Source: Caballeronia sp. SEWSISQ10-4 2 (lineage in GTDB: Bacteria > Pseudomonadota > Gammaproteobacteria > Burkholderiales > Burkholderiaceae). From it: a stretch of DNA of 64,000 nt. Positions 1-7,021 of the stretch are shown here, in pieces; the stretch's first letter is position 1; each line of letters begins with the position of its first letter. The position numbers and the translations under genes are program-made. The notes under the pieces are model-generated. The model searched no databases and had not been told where the DNA came from. It saw nothing but the letters and a program-made list of their open reading frames with translations. The stretch covers positions 1 to 64,000 of the forward strand of contig NZ_JALPRJ010000014.1 of assembly GCF_030464885.1 (NCBI RefSeq). Reading direction: 5' to 3'.

Positions 1-189
1 TAAACGAGCTTTCTCGCTGTCGTCGCGCGACAGCGACGTTGTGTATAACGACATGCCCTTAAGAACGCTGTGCTGGCATGCCAATTGATTTGAATCCAGT
101 TCGATTGCCACGCGATCTGGTCTATCCCCATGTTTTCCCAATAATGGCCACTCGCCGCACTTCGGCGGTGCATCCGTATATTCCGGTTT

Positions 190-212
190 ATTACTTTCTT
201 GCTGAAAGTAAT
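190..212. promoter_or_regulatory. Perfect 9-bp inverted repeat upstream of small gene
   Basis: ATTACTTTC and GAAAGTAAT flank a 5-base spacer, about 100 bases before the GTG start at 311. It is AT-rich against a GC-rich background. It could be a regulator-binding site or an RNA hairpin. No T-tract follows on either strand, so it does not look like an intrinsic terminator. Confidence 0.35.
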
Positions 213-236
213 TGCTGGAACTTACCGCTTGGCGTA

Positions 237-256
237 AATCCTCATAATTGAGGATT
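237..256. promoter_or_regulatory. 8-bp inverted repeat upstream of small gene
   Basis: AATCCTCA and TGAGGATT are separated by TAAT, giving a near-perfect 20-base palindrome 55 bases before the GTG start at 311. Its position and symmetry suit a dimeric regulator. The regulator is unknown. Confidence 0.35.
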
Positions 257-310
257 CGCTGTTGGCGAAGTCACGGTAATGTCGGTTGCTTTGTTAGTGG
301 AGCATGAGCC

Positions 311-544
311 GTGAGCTTTGACCAGATCGTCCCCTCAGCCCCCCGACATCCCTTATTGATCGAACAGGAGATCGCGCACCTGGCGCGGATCGTTCCACGC
401 TGGACTGACGAAAGGAATTGTTCGGTTCTCGGGCAGGCTTACTGGCGCAAGCGCGTGGTCGATCTGGCGCGTTCTCCCGAACTTACGCCAATCCAGCACG
501 CCAGCGTGCAGCGAATGCTCGAATGTGTGAACACGGCCGTTTGA
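311..544 (+). CDS. Small hypothetical protein, 77 aa
   Basis: I do not recognise a named family. The GTG start at 311 gives a 77-residue soluble protein that is rich in Arg, Leu and Glu and looks helical. It has no signal peptide or membrane segment. The Shine-Dalgarno match is weak: the sequence just before the start contains AGCATGAGCC. Codon use is typical of the region, which supports a real gene. Two palindromes lie just upstream. The next gene starts about 150 bases downstream on the same strand, with no sign of tight coupling. Small proteins of this kind are common and uncharacterised in Burkholderiaceae. Confidence 0.5.
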   Translation: MSFDQIVPSAPRHPLLIEQEIAHLARIVPRWTDERNCSVLGQAYWRKRVVDLARSPELTPIQHASVQRMLECVNTAV

Positions 545-695
545 TCATGGCGCCATGAATTCAATTATTCGGGGTTTGGTTTCACGTTTCGGAATATTGA
601 TCTGGATGCGCTGCGATCGATAACTCGACAGCTAAAAGGTTTCTGATTCCTTACATCGACTTCCATTGTCTCAAACTGAACAGGGAGAGCTGAAT

Positions 696-1010
696 ATGGA
701 AATGCAATACCGAGGATCCACGATACAACCGATGGTTGCGCCTTCGCACGGCACCTTTGATTCATCCGTGATTATCCGGGACCCCTATGGAAATCAACGC
801 TCGCACGGCACGCTCGGACGCTTCGCGTCGCATAATGCCGCCACGAATTTTGCCGTCGTCTGGGCCATAGCCTGCCTTGATGGGGACGCAGTACCGCGAG
901 CGCCGTTCGAGGTGGTTGGAAGCTACCGTGATCATCGCGGCCTGGACGAGGTGCGGGTTGCCGGCTCGATTCTACGAATCCGCAGCCAGGCGCTGAGCCC
1001 GGTGGCGTAA
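696..1010 (+). CDS. Small hypothetical protein, 104 aa
   Basis: I chose the ATG at 696 because GGGAGAG at 683-689 is well placed as a ribosome-binding site. The frame is open upstream to a TTG at 666, but that start has no such site. The product is soluble, with alternating hydrophobic and polar stretches, a DPYGN motif near residue 31 and a hydrophobic AVVWAIACLDG segment in the middle. I do not recognise a family with a known function. It resembles short conserved proteins of unknown function found in Burkholderia genomes, but that is an impression and not a search result. Confidence 0.6.
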   Translation: MEMQYRGSTIQPMVAPSHGTFDSSVIIRDPYGNQRSHGTLGRFASHNAATNFAVVWAIACLDGDAVPRAPFEVVGSYRDHRGLDEVRVAGSILRIRSQALSPVA

Positions 1011-1079
1011 ATAGAGGTTGTTGAGAATCAGGGCCGTGCCCGTCTTCGCCTTGAGATGAGCGAGATGTTGAGAAAGTCT

Positions 1080-2087
1080 TCAGGAATTGTCTTGCGAGCG
1101 TGGAGGAACTGCGTGTGTTCCCCGACGCTCCGCGTCCGCAAACATCTCGCGTAGCCTCTGTCGCTCGTTGTCGGTCAGATGTGAGACCGCGGCCGGCATC
1201 GTGAGCACCAGTTGCAGTGTCAGGTCGCCGCGCAAGCCGTTGCGGTCCGTGAGCCCATGCCTGAGCAGACGGATCGTGCTGCCCGGCTGCGCGTTCGGCG
1301 GAATCGTCATCCGCAGCGCGCGGCCCAGGATTTGCGCTTCGAAGCTGCCGCCGAGCGTGGCCGTCACGAAATCAACCTGAACCTCGCAAGTGAGATTCAG
1401 CCCGTTGCGACGAAAGGCCGAGCCGCACGCAATCACGACCGAGAAGGTAGCGTCGCCGGGCGGACCGCCATTGGGCCCGGCATGGCCAGCGCCTTTGACG
1501 ACGAGACGCTGACCGTCCCACGCACCCGGGGGAATCCTGACTGTCTCGGACTTCCGATAGGTCATGACAGCCGTGCCGAGACACGTTGGACACCAGTCAC
1601 TCGCCAGCGGGCGCCCGGTGCCGACACAGGCGGCGCAGCGCATACCCGAGACCGACTGGCCGCTGCCCCAGCAGCGCGCGCACTGCGAGACTCTCTCCTG
1701 ACATTGGCGACACGGCCCGTTTACCGGGTAGCTCACTTCGACTTCGCCGCCATGGATTGCAGCTTCGAGCGGCACAAAGAGTCTGATCAGACAACTCGCG
1801 CCGCGCGTTGGCGGCGGGCCACGGTGTTCGCGTGACGGGGCTTCTTTGCCGCGGCTCCCGGCCGACGCCGACGCGGCCACCGGGTCGGACACCCGCGGCT
1901 CACGCTTGCCAATCAGAATCTCGAACGCCTCCTGAACGCGCTTGAACACCGGCTCGACTATTGATTCGCGCCCCTTGTTGCGGTCCGGGTGGTACTTTGC
2001 TCTCAGCCGTCGGTATGCGCGTGTGACGTCTGCCAGCGACGCAGTGTCTGGTAGTTCCAGTAGCCTGTAGTATTCGTCGAGGCTCAC
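1080..2087 (-). CDS. DnaJ-like co-chaperone with J-domain and reduced zinc region
   Basis: This 335-residue protein starts with a J-domain. The HPD motif sits in YHPDRNK near residue 35, and this motif stimulates Hsp70 ATPase in the family. A low-complexity linker replaces the usual Gly/Phe-rich region. A cysteine cluster follows with four CxxC pairs (CRQC, CARC, CAAC, CPTC), then a DnaJ C-terminal substrate-binding region. Canonical DnaJ has about 13 residues between the first two CxxC pairs. Here only six separate them, and the first lacks the GxG, so the zinc region is trimmed. I chose the GTG at 2087 because CCGGGGGAAA lies just upstream and the J-domain begins there. The longer open frame to 2294 has no domain content. 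It is probably a specialised paralogue and not the housekeeping dnaJ, since no dnaK or grpE is nearby. Confidence 0.85.
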   Translation of the reverse strand: MSLDEYYRLLELPDTASLADVTRAYRRLRAKYHPDRNKGRESIVEPVFKRVQEAFEILIGKREPRVSDPVAASASAGSRGKEAPSREHRGPPPTRGASCLIRLFVPLEAAIHGGEVEVSYPVNGPCRQCQERVSQCARCWGSGQSVSGMRCAACVGTGRPLASDWCPTCLGTAVMTYRKSETVRIPPGAWDGQRLVVKGAGHAGPNGGPPGDATFSVVIACGSAFRRNGLNLTCEVQVDFVTATLGGSFEAQILGRALRMTIPPNAQPGSTIRLLRHGLTDRNGLRGDLTLQLVLTMPAAVSHLTDNERQRLREMFADAERRGTHAVPPRSQDNS

Positions 2088-2465
2088 GCGTTTCCCCCGG
2101 TTTCTTTCTGAAAGCGCAAGTCTATCAAGACGGAAACAAAAGGACTGCTGTCGATGACGGGAGATTGTCAGCGCCGATGTGCTCCCAAATGCCGGGGAGT
2201 TTGAGACTGCAAAGATAGACCGGCAAACAAACTTTCGCTTTTGAGGCGCACCTTGTCGCGCCACATGACGGGCGCAAAAACAGGATTGCGGCATACCGCA
2301 AGATTATGTCTCCCGTATCAAACCGCTGGAAAGGATCGAGCGTCGAACTCATGCATGGACTGGCGGGAGCGCCGAAGTAATCTCATCGTGGCCCGGAACG
2401 CTCCTGCGTCAAACCGCTCTGCGAGCCTGGAAGGTCAGCATTCCTGTTCACTTGCCCGACGTTGC
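2088..2465. other. Intergenic region, no gene seen
   Basis: The stretch separates the starting end of the DnaJ-like gene from the stop end of the LysR gene; both are on the minus strand. It should carry the promoter of the DnaJ-like gene. The open frames here are extensions or shadows of the neighbours and have no recognisable domain. Confidence 0.4.
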
Positions 2466-3353
2466 TCACCGCCGCAACACCGCGCAAACAGACCCGGCGA
2501 ACTGCACAGTGACGGTTTGCTCATTGCGCGTGTTGCGCTGAACCAAGCCAATTTCACGCGTGAAGGTCTCGTCGCCAAGAGACAGCGCGCTCACGGTTTC
2601 CGGCATGTGCAGCGCGGCCGCCTGCGGGACGAGCGCAACGCCCACCCCGTGGGCCACGAGTCCGACGATTCCCTGCAGTTCGTCGAGTTCGACCACGTCC
2701 TGCACCGTGACGCGAATTCGCCTGAGAAAGCGGTCGACAAGGCGGCCTCCAAAAGAACTCCGGTCGTAGCGAATAAACGGTTCCGATTTGAGCAGCGAGC
2801 GCCACGGCCGGTCTGCCAGCTTGCGCGGGACCAGCAGGACGAAAGACTCGGTGAGCAGCGTGCGCCAGTGCAATTCGGCGGGCAACGCGAAAGGGGGTTT
2901 GATGATCACAGCGACATCGACCTCGCCGGAGTCAACCTGCGCGAGCAGGTTGAGCGACACGCCGGGCACCACGCGGATCCGCCACCCCGGCGAAGTCTGC
3001 CGGAACAGTTCGATGGCACTGACGAGAAACGACGCCTGCGCCGAAGCGATAGCACCCACCCGAAGCAGACCGGACTTTTCGGCCTCACCACCGCGGTCTG
3101 CCATACGGGCGTAGACGGACAACACTTCTTCAGCCAGATCGACAGTCTGCGTGCCTGCCGCGTTGAGCGTGGCCGAGCGGCCGGTGCGGTCGAATAGCGG
3201 GAAACCCAGGTCCTCCTCCAGCCGCTGGATCTGCGCACTGACAGCCGATTGCGTCAGTCCGATATGCGCCCCGGCACTCGCGAACGTGCCGAAACGCACA
3301 ACGGCCAGAAAGGTTTTCAGCTCTCGCATCATGACTGGATTGATCAATCTCAT
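2466..3353 (-). CDS. LysR-family transcriptional regulator
   Basis: The N-terminal winged helix-turn-helix is clear: FLAVVRFGTFASAG then LTQSAVSAQIQRLEEDLG, followed by the usual LFDRTGR turn. A co-inducer-binding domain of two Rossmann-like lobes fills residues 90-290. The length (295 residues) is normal for LysR proteins. ATG codons at 3332 and 3329 are alternative starts closer to the DNA-binding domain. The gene is divergent from the VOC-family gene at 3478. The spacer has AT-rich TTGATCAA and ATTGATCGAT elements, so it probably regulates that gene and itself. The effector is unknown. Confidence 0.9.
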   Translation of the reverse strand: MRLINPVMMRELKTFLAVVRFGTFASAGAHIGLTQSAVSAQIQRLEEDLGFPLFDRTGRSATLNAAGTQTVDLAEEVLSVYARMADRGGEAEKSGLLRVGAIASAQASFLVSAIELFRQTSPGWRIRVVPGVSLNLLAQVDSGEVDVAVIIKPPFALPAELHWRTLLTESFVLLVPRKLADRPWRSLLKSEPFIRYDRSSFGGRLVDRFLRRIRVTVQDVVELDELQGIVGLVAHGVGVALVPQAAALHMPETVSALSLGDETFTREIGLVQRNTRNEQTVTVQFAGSVCAVLRR

Positions 3354-3385
3354 TGGTTTGAATTGATCGATTTTATTGATGCTGA
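3340..3385. promoter_or_regulatory. Candidate LysR operator between divergent genes
   Basis: The region at the start of the LysR gene and toward the VOC gene contains the palindrome TTGATCAA and a related ATTGATCGAT about 20 bases away. LysR proteins usually bind dyads containing T-N11-A motifs between divergent genes. The assignment rests on position and repeat similarity only. Confidence 0.3.
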
Positions 3386-3477
3386 GCTAGAAAAACTATC
3401 ATTATTCAACTATTCTCGTTGCCCCTAAACTGTCTTTCGTCGAGTACGACCCATTCAACCGAAATCCGGGCCTTCCC

Positions 3478-3912
3478 ATGAGCGATACCACTGTTGCCAT
3501 TTCCCCTTTCCATCTCGCCTTTCCGGTTCATGACATTGCAGCTGCCCGGGAGTTTTATGGCGATCTGCTTGGCTGTCCGGAGGGCCGCAGTGCCCCCGAC
3601 TGGGTGGACTTCAACTTCTACGGCCACCAGATCGTGGCCCACTTGGCGCCGGACGAGATCGGCCATCGCAAGACGAGTACGGTAGATGGCGATGCGGTCC
3701 CGGTCCGGCATTTCGGCGTCGTGCTGCCAATGGATCAGTGGCAAGCGGCGTCGGACAAACTCACGGCGGCCGGGGTGGAATTCATCATCGAGCCGCATGT
3801 GCGCTTCAAGGGCGAAGTCGGGGAGCAGGCCACCATGTTCTTCCTGGACCCGTCGGGCAATGCACTGGAAATCAAGGCGTTCGCGAATATCGCTTCGCTG
3901 TTTGCAAAATAG
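3478..3912 (+). CDS. VOC-family (glyoxalase/dioxygenase fold) protein
   Basis: A 144-residue protein made of one pair of beta-alpha-beta-beta-beta modules. The first opens with [21 protein letters not shown] and the second with [13 protein letters not shown]. It ends with [13 protein letters not shown], the hallmark of the vicinal-oxygen-chelate fold. Likely metal ligands are the His near residue 12, a His in the middle and the Glu of ALEIK near residue 130. Members include glyoxalases, extradiol dioxygenases and drug-binding proteins, and the substrate cannot be told from sequence. The gene is divergent from a LysR regulator, which suggests inducible expression by an organic metabolite. Confidence 0.85.
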   Translation: MSDTTVAISPFHLAFPVHDIAAAREFYGDLLGCPEGRSAPDWVDFNFYGHQIVAHLAPDEIGHRKTSTVDGDAVPVRHFGVVLPMDQWQAASDKLTAAGVEFIIEPHVRFKGEVGEQATMFFLDPSGNALEIKAFANIASLFAK

Positions 3913-4236
3913 GCCCCGCAATAATCACGTCGGCCCGTAATGAATAAACGCTGAGCAATGGCGCCCGTCGGGTTATCCGGCCGGCGGGCGCTGCCGTTGG
4001 CGCACTTCACTCATCTATCCGTGGATGTGGTCCAGCAGGCATACCGGCGCACCTGTATCGCGGCAATCTACCGCCATTACCGGATGCAGCGCCTGGTTCG
4101 CGTTTTCCACGGTCGTTACCCAACATCGCCCAGCACGCCATTCCCGGCGAACCGACCCGACAACAAGCGCCCAAGCGCGGCGAACCGCAGGATCGAGCCT
4201 GCGAATACAGGGTATCCGTGAACCGGGGAGCAAGAC
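3913..4236. other. Intergenic region with a GC-rich hairpin
   Basis: I see no convincing gene between the VOC gene and the flavin reductase. A 7-base inverted repeat (GCGCCCG / CGGGCGC) at 3961-3991 could form a hairpin after the VOC gene, but no T-tract follows. An 87-codon open frame at 3958-4221 has no recognisable features and no ribosome-binding site. Confidence 0.4.
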
Positions 4237-4749
4237 ATGAATAACGAAAGCACCCGCAAGCTGTTTCGGGAGGCCATGGCGTACCTGTCGGCGGCCGTGA
4301 ACATCATCACGACCGACGGCCCGCGCGGCCGCTGCGGCATGACGGCAAGCGCGGTGTGTTCGGTCACCGACACACCGCCCACCATGCTCGTCTGCGTGAA
4401 CCAGTCGAGCTCGGCGCATGCGGTGCTCGCTGGAAACGGTAACGTCTGCATCAACGTGCTGCCCGCTGATCACCAGGAACTGGCGCGCCATTTTGCCGGC
4501 ATGACCAACTTGCCGATGAGCGCACGCTTCGAGCAGCAGACCTGGACGGCTGGCCGCCTGGGTCTGCCCGTTCTCGCTGATGCACTCGCGAGTCTCGAAG
4601 GTCGTATTGTCGATACAAAGACGGTGGGCTCGCACTCGGTGATGTTCGTGGAAGTGGCGGACATCGTGGTGCGCGGCGACGGCGACAGCCTGATCTATTT
4701 CGGTCGCCACTTTCATCGGCTGGCGCGTACGGTACCGGAGCTTTGCTGA
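4237..4749 (+). CDS. hpaC: HpaC-type flavin reductase
   Basis: This 170-residue protein has the same length as E. coli HpaC and matches it closely from memory: FREAMAYLSAAVNIITT near the N-terminus, AVCSVTDTPPTMLVC in the middle, and a C-terminal LIYFGRHFHRL. HpaC uses NAD(P)H to reduce FAD or FMN and passes it to the oxygenase HpaB, which hydroxylates 4-hydroxyphenylacetate. No HpaB or other hpa gene is in the window, so this copy is an orphan that may serve another two-component monooxygenase. GGGGAGCAAGAC just upstream provides a ribosome-binding site for the ATG at 4237. The stop is only 3 bases from the stop of the convergent transglutaminase gene. Confidence 0.85.
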   Translation: MNNESTRKLFREAMAYLSAAVNIITTDGPRGRCGMTASAVCSVTDTPPTMLVCVNQSSSAHAVLAGNGNVCINVLPADHQELARHFAGMTNLPMSARFEQQTWTAGRLGLPVLADALASLEGRIVDTKTVGSHSVMFVEVADIVVRGDGDSLIYFGRHFHRLARTVPELC

Positions 4750-4752
4750 GTT

Positions 4753-5556
4753 CTATTGAGTCTCGCAGACCACGCTGAACCTGACCAGCGTGGTCGTGCC
4801 GAAGGTATTGCTCAACGCGACATCGGCGGCATCGCGGCCTCGCGCGATCAATACGCGGCCGGTACGCGGCGCGTTGTTACGCGGATCGAATGTCTGCCAT
4901 GTGTTGCCCAGATAAACCTCGATCCAGGCGCAGAAGTCCATAGGTGCGTAGGGCGGCGGCAAACCGACGTCGCTGATATAACCCGTGCAATAACGCGCCG
5001 GAATGTTCATCGCGCGGCACAACGCGACGGCGAGATGCGCGAAGTCGCGGCAAACACCCACGCCTTCCCGATACGCTTCGAACGCCGTCCTGGTCGGACG
5101 CGCGCAGTTGTAGTCGAACCGTATGTGCCGATGAACAAAGTCGCAGATGGCCTGCACCCGGGGTCGTCCCAGCGGCGTGGAGCCGAACATCTGCCAGGCG
5201 GCTTCGGACAACAGGTCGGTCTCGCAGTAGCGGCTGCCGAGCAGGAACTGCATGCACTCGTCAGGCAGTTCTTCAACAGCGTGCTGATAACCGTTGGGCT
5301 CCGGCACCTCATGATAAGCCGGTACTTCGACCAACCCTTGCGAGGACAGCGTGAGCCAGCCCTGCGGTGCAACCAGCCGGCTGCACAGGTTGCCGAAGGA
5401 ATCGTGATATTGCGAGAAGGGCACCCGCGGGTTGACCCTCAGAAGGTCGGGGACAAGAATGTCCTTTGCTCGCGAGGCGTGCATGTTCAGCATCAGCAGC
5501 ATGGGGGTCGGCTGCACGCATTCATAGACCAGTTCGTAACCAACGCGGAGCTTCAT
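4753..5556 (-). CDS. Transglutaminase-like protein with variant triad
   Basis: A 267-residue cytosolic protein of the transglutaminase/protease superfamily. The core is at residues 165-235: GVGVCRDFAHLAVALCRA carries the nucleophile Cys, and ARYCTGYI follows. The position that is His in the classical HAW motif reads FCAW here (MDFCAWIEVYL), while the Asp of TFDPRNN is present. A C-terminal GRVLIARGRDAADVAL stretch marks the subgroup. I chose the ATG at 5556, preceded by AAAGGTCAG. The open frame continues to 5646 without a domain. It lies 86 bases downstream of the metallopeptidase on the same strand and is probably co-transcribed. With the genes at 7.0-14 kb it forms the transglutaminase/ATP-grasp cluster. 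Confidence 0.85.
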   Translation of the reverse strand: MKLRVGYELVYECVQPTPMLLMLNMHASRAKDILVPDLLRVNPRVPFSQYHDSFGNLCSRLVAPQGWLTLSSQGLVEVPAYHEVPEPNGYQHAVEELPDECMQFLLGSRYCETDLLSEAAWQMFGSTPLGRPRVQAICDFVHRHIRFDYNCARPTRTAFEAYREGVGVCRDFAHLAVALCRAMNIPARYCTGYISDVGLPPPYAPMDFCAWIEVYLGNTWQTFDPRNNAPRTGRVLIARGRDAADVALSNTFGTTTLVRFSVVCETQ

Positions 5557-5642
5557 CGGACTGACCTTTTTGGTTGAGCGGACGTGGAAATCCGGACGTG
5601 GAAATTGGGCTTGAAACATCGAACTCCTGATGAATCCCTGGT

Positions 5643-6773
5643 TCAACCAGCAGCGACCGCCTGCGGGCCCTGCGGATCTTGCTCGTGTTGCTGAACTCCG
5701 CCTTCCGCTTGTTTCGGGGCATTCGCGTTCGCGATCACGTTATGCACGAAACGCAGCTTCGCCACGACCTTCGGCGACAGCGTGAACGGGTATGCATCGG
5801 CCAGACCCAGGCTCCGATTCAAGCTGTTCAATGCATACATCAGTGGAAACCATTGCTCCATGAGGTTATCGAAGCTCGTGCTCTCGATCGGCTCGACCTC
5901 GGTAAGCGAAGGTTCGTTGGGCGCTTTCGGATCGAGCTTGAATCCGCATGCGGCGGCGGTGTCGACTGTATCGACGATGTGCAGATAATGTGCCCAGGTC
6001 TCCGCCCAGTCCTCCCACGGATGCGTCGTGGCGTAGGCGCTCACATAAGACTCTTCCCAATTGGCCGGCGGCCCATTCTTGTAATGCGCCTGAAGCGCCC
6101 GGGCGTAGTCGACGCGCTCATCGCCGAACATTTCGCGGAACGACTCTTCCCAGTGTGAATGAGCCACGAGCCGGTCAAAATAATAATGGCCAATTTCATG
6201 CCGGAAATGCCCGAGCAAGGTCCGGTATGGTTCACCCATTTCCGCGCGCGCGCGTTCGCGCAGGGCGTCGTCGGCTTCGGCTATGTTCATCGTAATGAGG
6301 CCGTTGTCGTGGCCGGTCAGGACCTTTGGCCCCACGTTGCCGTCTTCGAGGAACTCGAACTGTAAGCCGCTTTCGGGGTTGGTCCTCCTCGAATCCGTGT
6401 TTAGTCCCAGCGCCCACAACGCATACAGCAAGCGCCGCTTGGCCATTTCCAACCGATACCAGTAGACGCGGTTTTCTGGCTGGGTGAGATTGGGAATGGT
6501 CCGCGTCAAGCTGCATGCGGGGCACAATACGTCGGGCGAGTCGGCCGGGATCATCCAGTTGCAGACATTCTCGAGCGCGTAGTTGTTGCACTGCCGGAAC
6601 ACCGCGCCGTTTGCGGATGGATGCAGGGCGCGCCAAAGCCCCTCGCCGGCCGGTTCGAATGCGCATACCTCGGACAGGTCAGGCACGAAGCCGAGGAGCG
6701 CCGCACAGGATTCGCATTTCACGTTTTCGAAAAAAACGTGATGCTGACAACGGCCGCAGTGGAATGTTTTCAT
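5643..6773 (-). CDS. Zinc-ribbon metallopeptidase-like protein (HEIGH)
   Basis: A 376-residue protein. The N-terminus has a rubredoxin-like zinc ribbon (CGRCQ near residue 7 and CESC near 22), and a further CPAC near residue 82 may complete a second metal site. Around residue 195 is the HExxH zinc-protease motif (FRHEIGHYYFDRL), followed about 60 residues later by PWEDWAETWAHYLH, which could supply the third ligand. This matches the putative zinc-binding metallopeptidase family often found beside ATP-grasp/alpha-E and transglutaminase genes. I chose the ATG at 6773 because the zinc ribbon starts there, although the ribosome-binding site is weak. It is divergent from the 7022 gene across about 250 bases that probably carry a shared promoter region. 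Confidence 0.85.
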   Translation of the reverse strand: MKTFHCGRCQHHVFFENVKCESCAALLGFVPDLSEVCAFEPAGEGLWRALHPSANGAVFRQCNNYALENVCNWMIPADSPDVLCPACSLTRTIPNLTQPENRVYWYRLEMAKRRLLYALWALGLNTDSRRTNPESGLQFEFLEDGNVGPKVLTGHDNGLITMNIAEADDALRERARAEMGEPYRTLLGHFRHEIGHYYFDRLVAHSHWEESFREMFGDERVDYARALQAHYKNGPPANWEESYVSAYATTHPWEDWAETWAHYLHIVDTVDTAAACGFKLDPKAPNEPSLTEVEPIESTSFDNLMEQWFPLMYALNSLNRSLGLADAYPFTLSPKVVAKLRFVHNVIANANAPKQAEGGVQQHEQDPQGPQAVAAG

Positions 6774-7021
6774 ATTGAAGAGATAGGCTGGAATGCAGTA
6801 CGTGGTGGCGTTGAAGCAAGCCACGTGCCGCTGCGGAAACGCGCCAGTCTTGAGGTGGGGGCGGTTTACGCGCCATTTCGGTGCATGACCGAATGGCGCA
6901 AGCGGTTCAAACGCAGCATCGAGTGCATTGAAATAGCCGTCAGCCTTGCCCTATGGTCAGTTCGGCCAAAGGGCATAGAGCTTGCTTTTAAAAACTGCCA
7001 AAATTCGTCCAGGAGTCAGGT

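Larger units (their letters stand above)
1..310. other. Intergenic region with inverted repeats
   Basis: I see no gene here. The stretch holds three inverted repeats. One has 8-base arms (CGCTGTCG / CGACAGCG) near bases 18-35. One is a perfect 9-base pair (ATTACTTTC / GAAAGTAAT) at 190-212. One has 8-base arms (AATCCTCA / TGAGGATT) at 237-256. The last two lie close upstream of the small gene starting at 311 and could be operator sites or hairpins in its leader. Confidence 0.5.
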
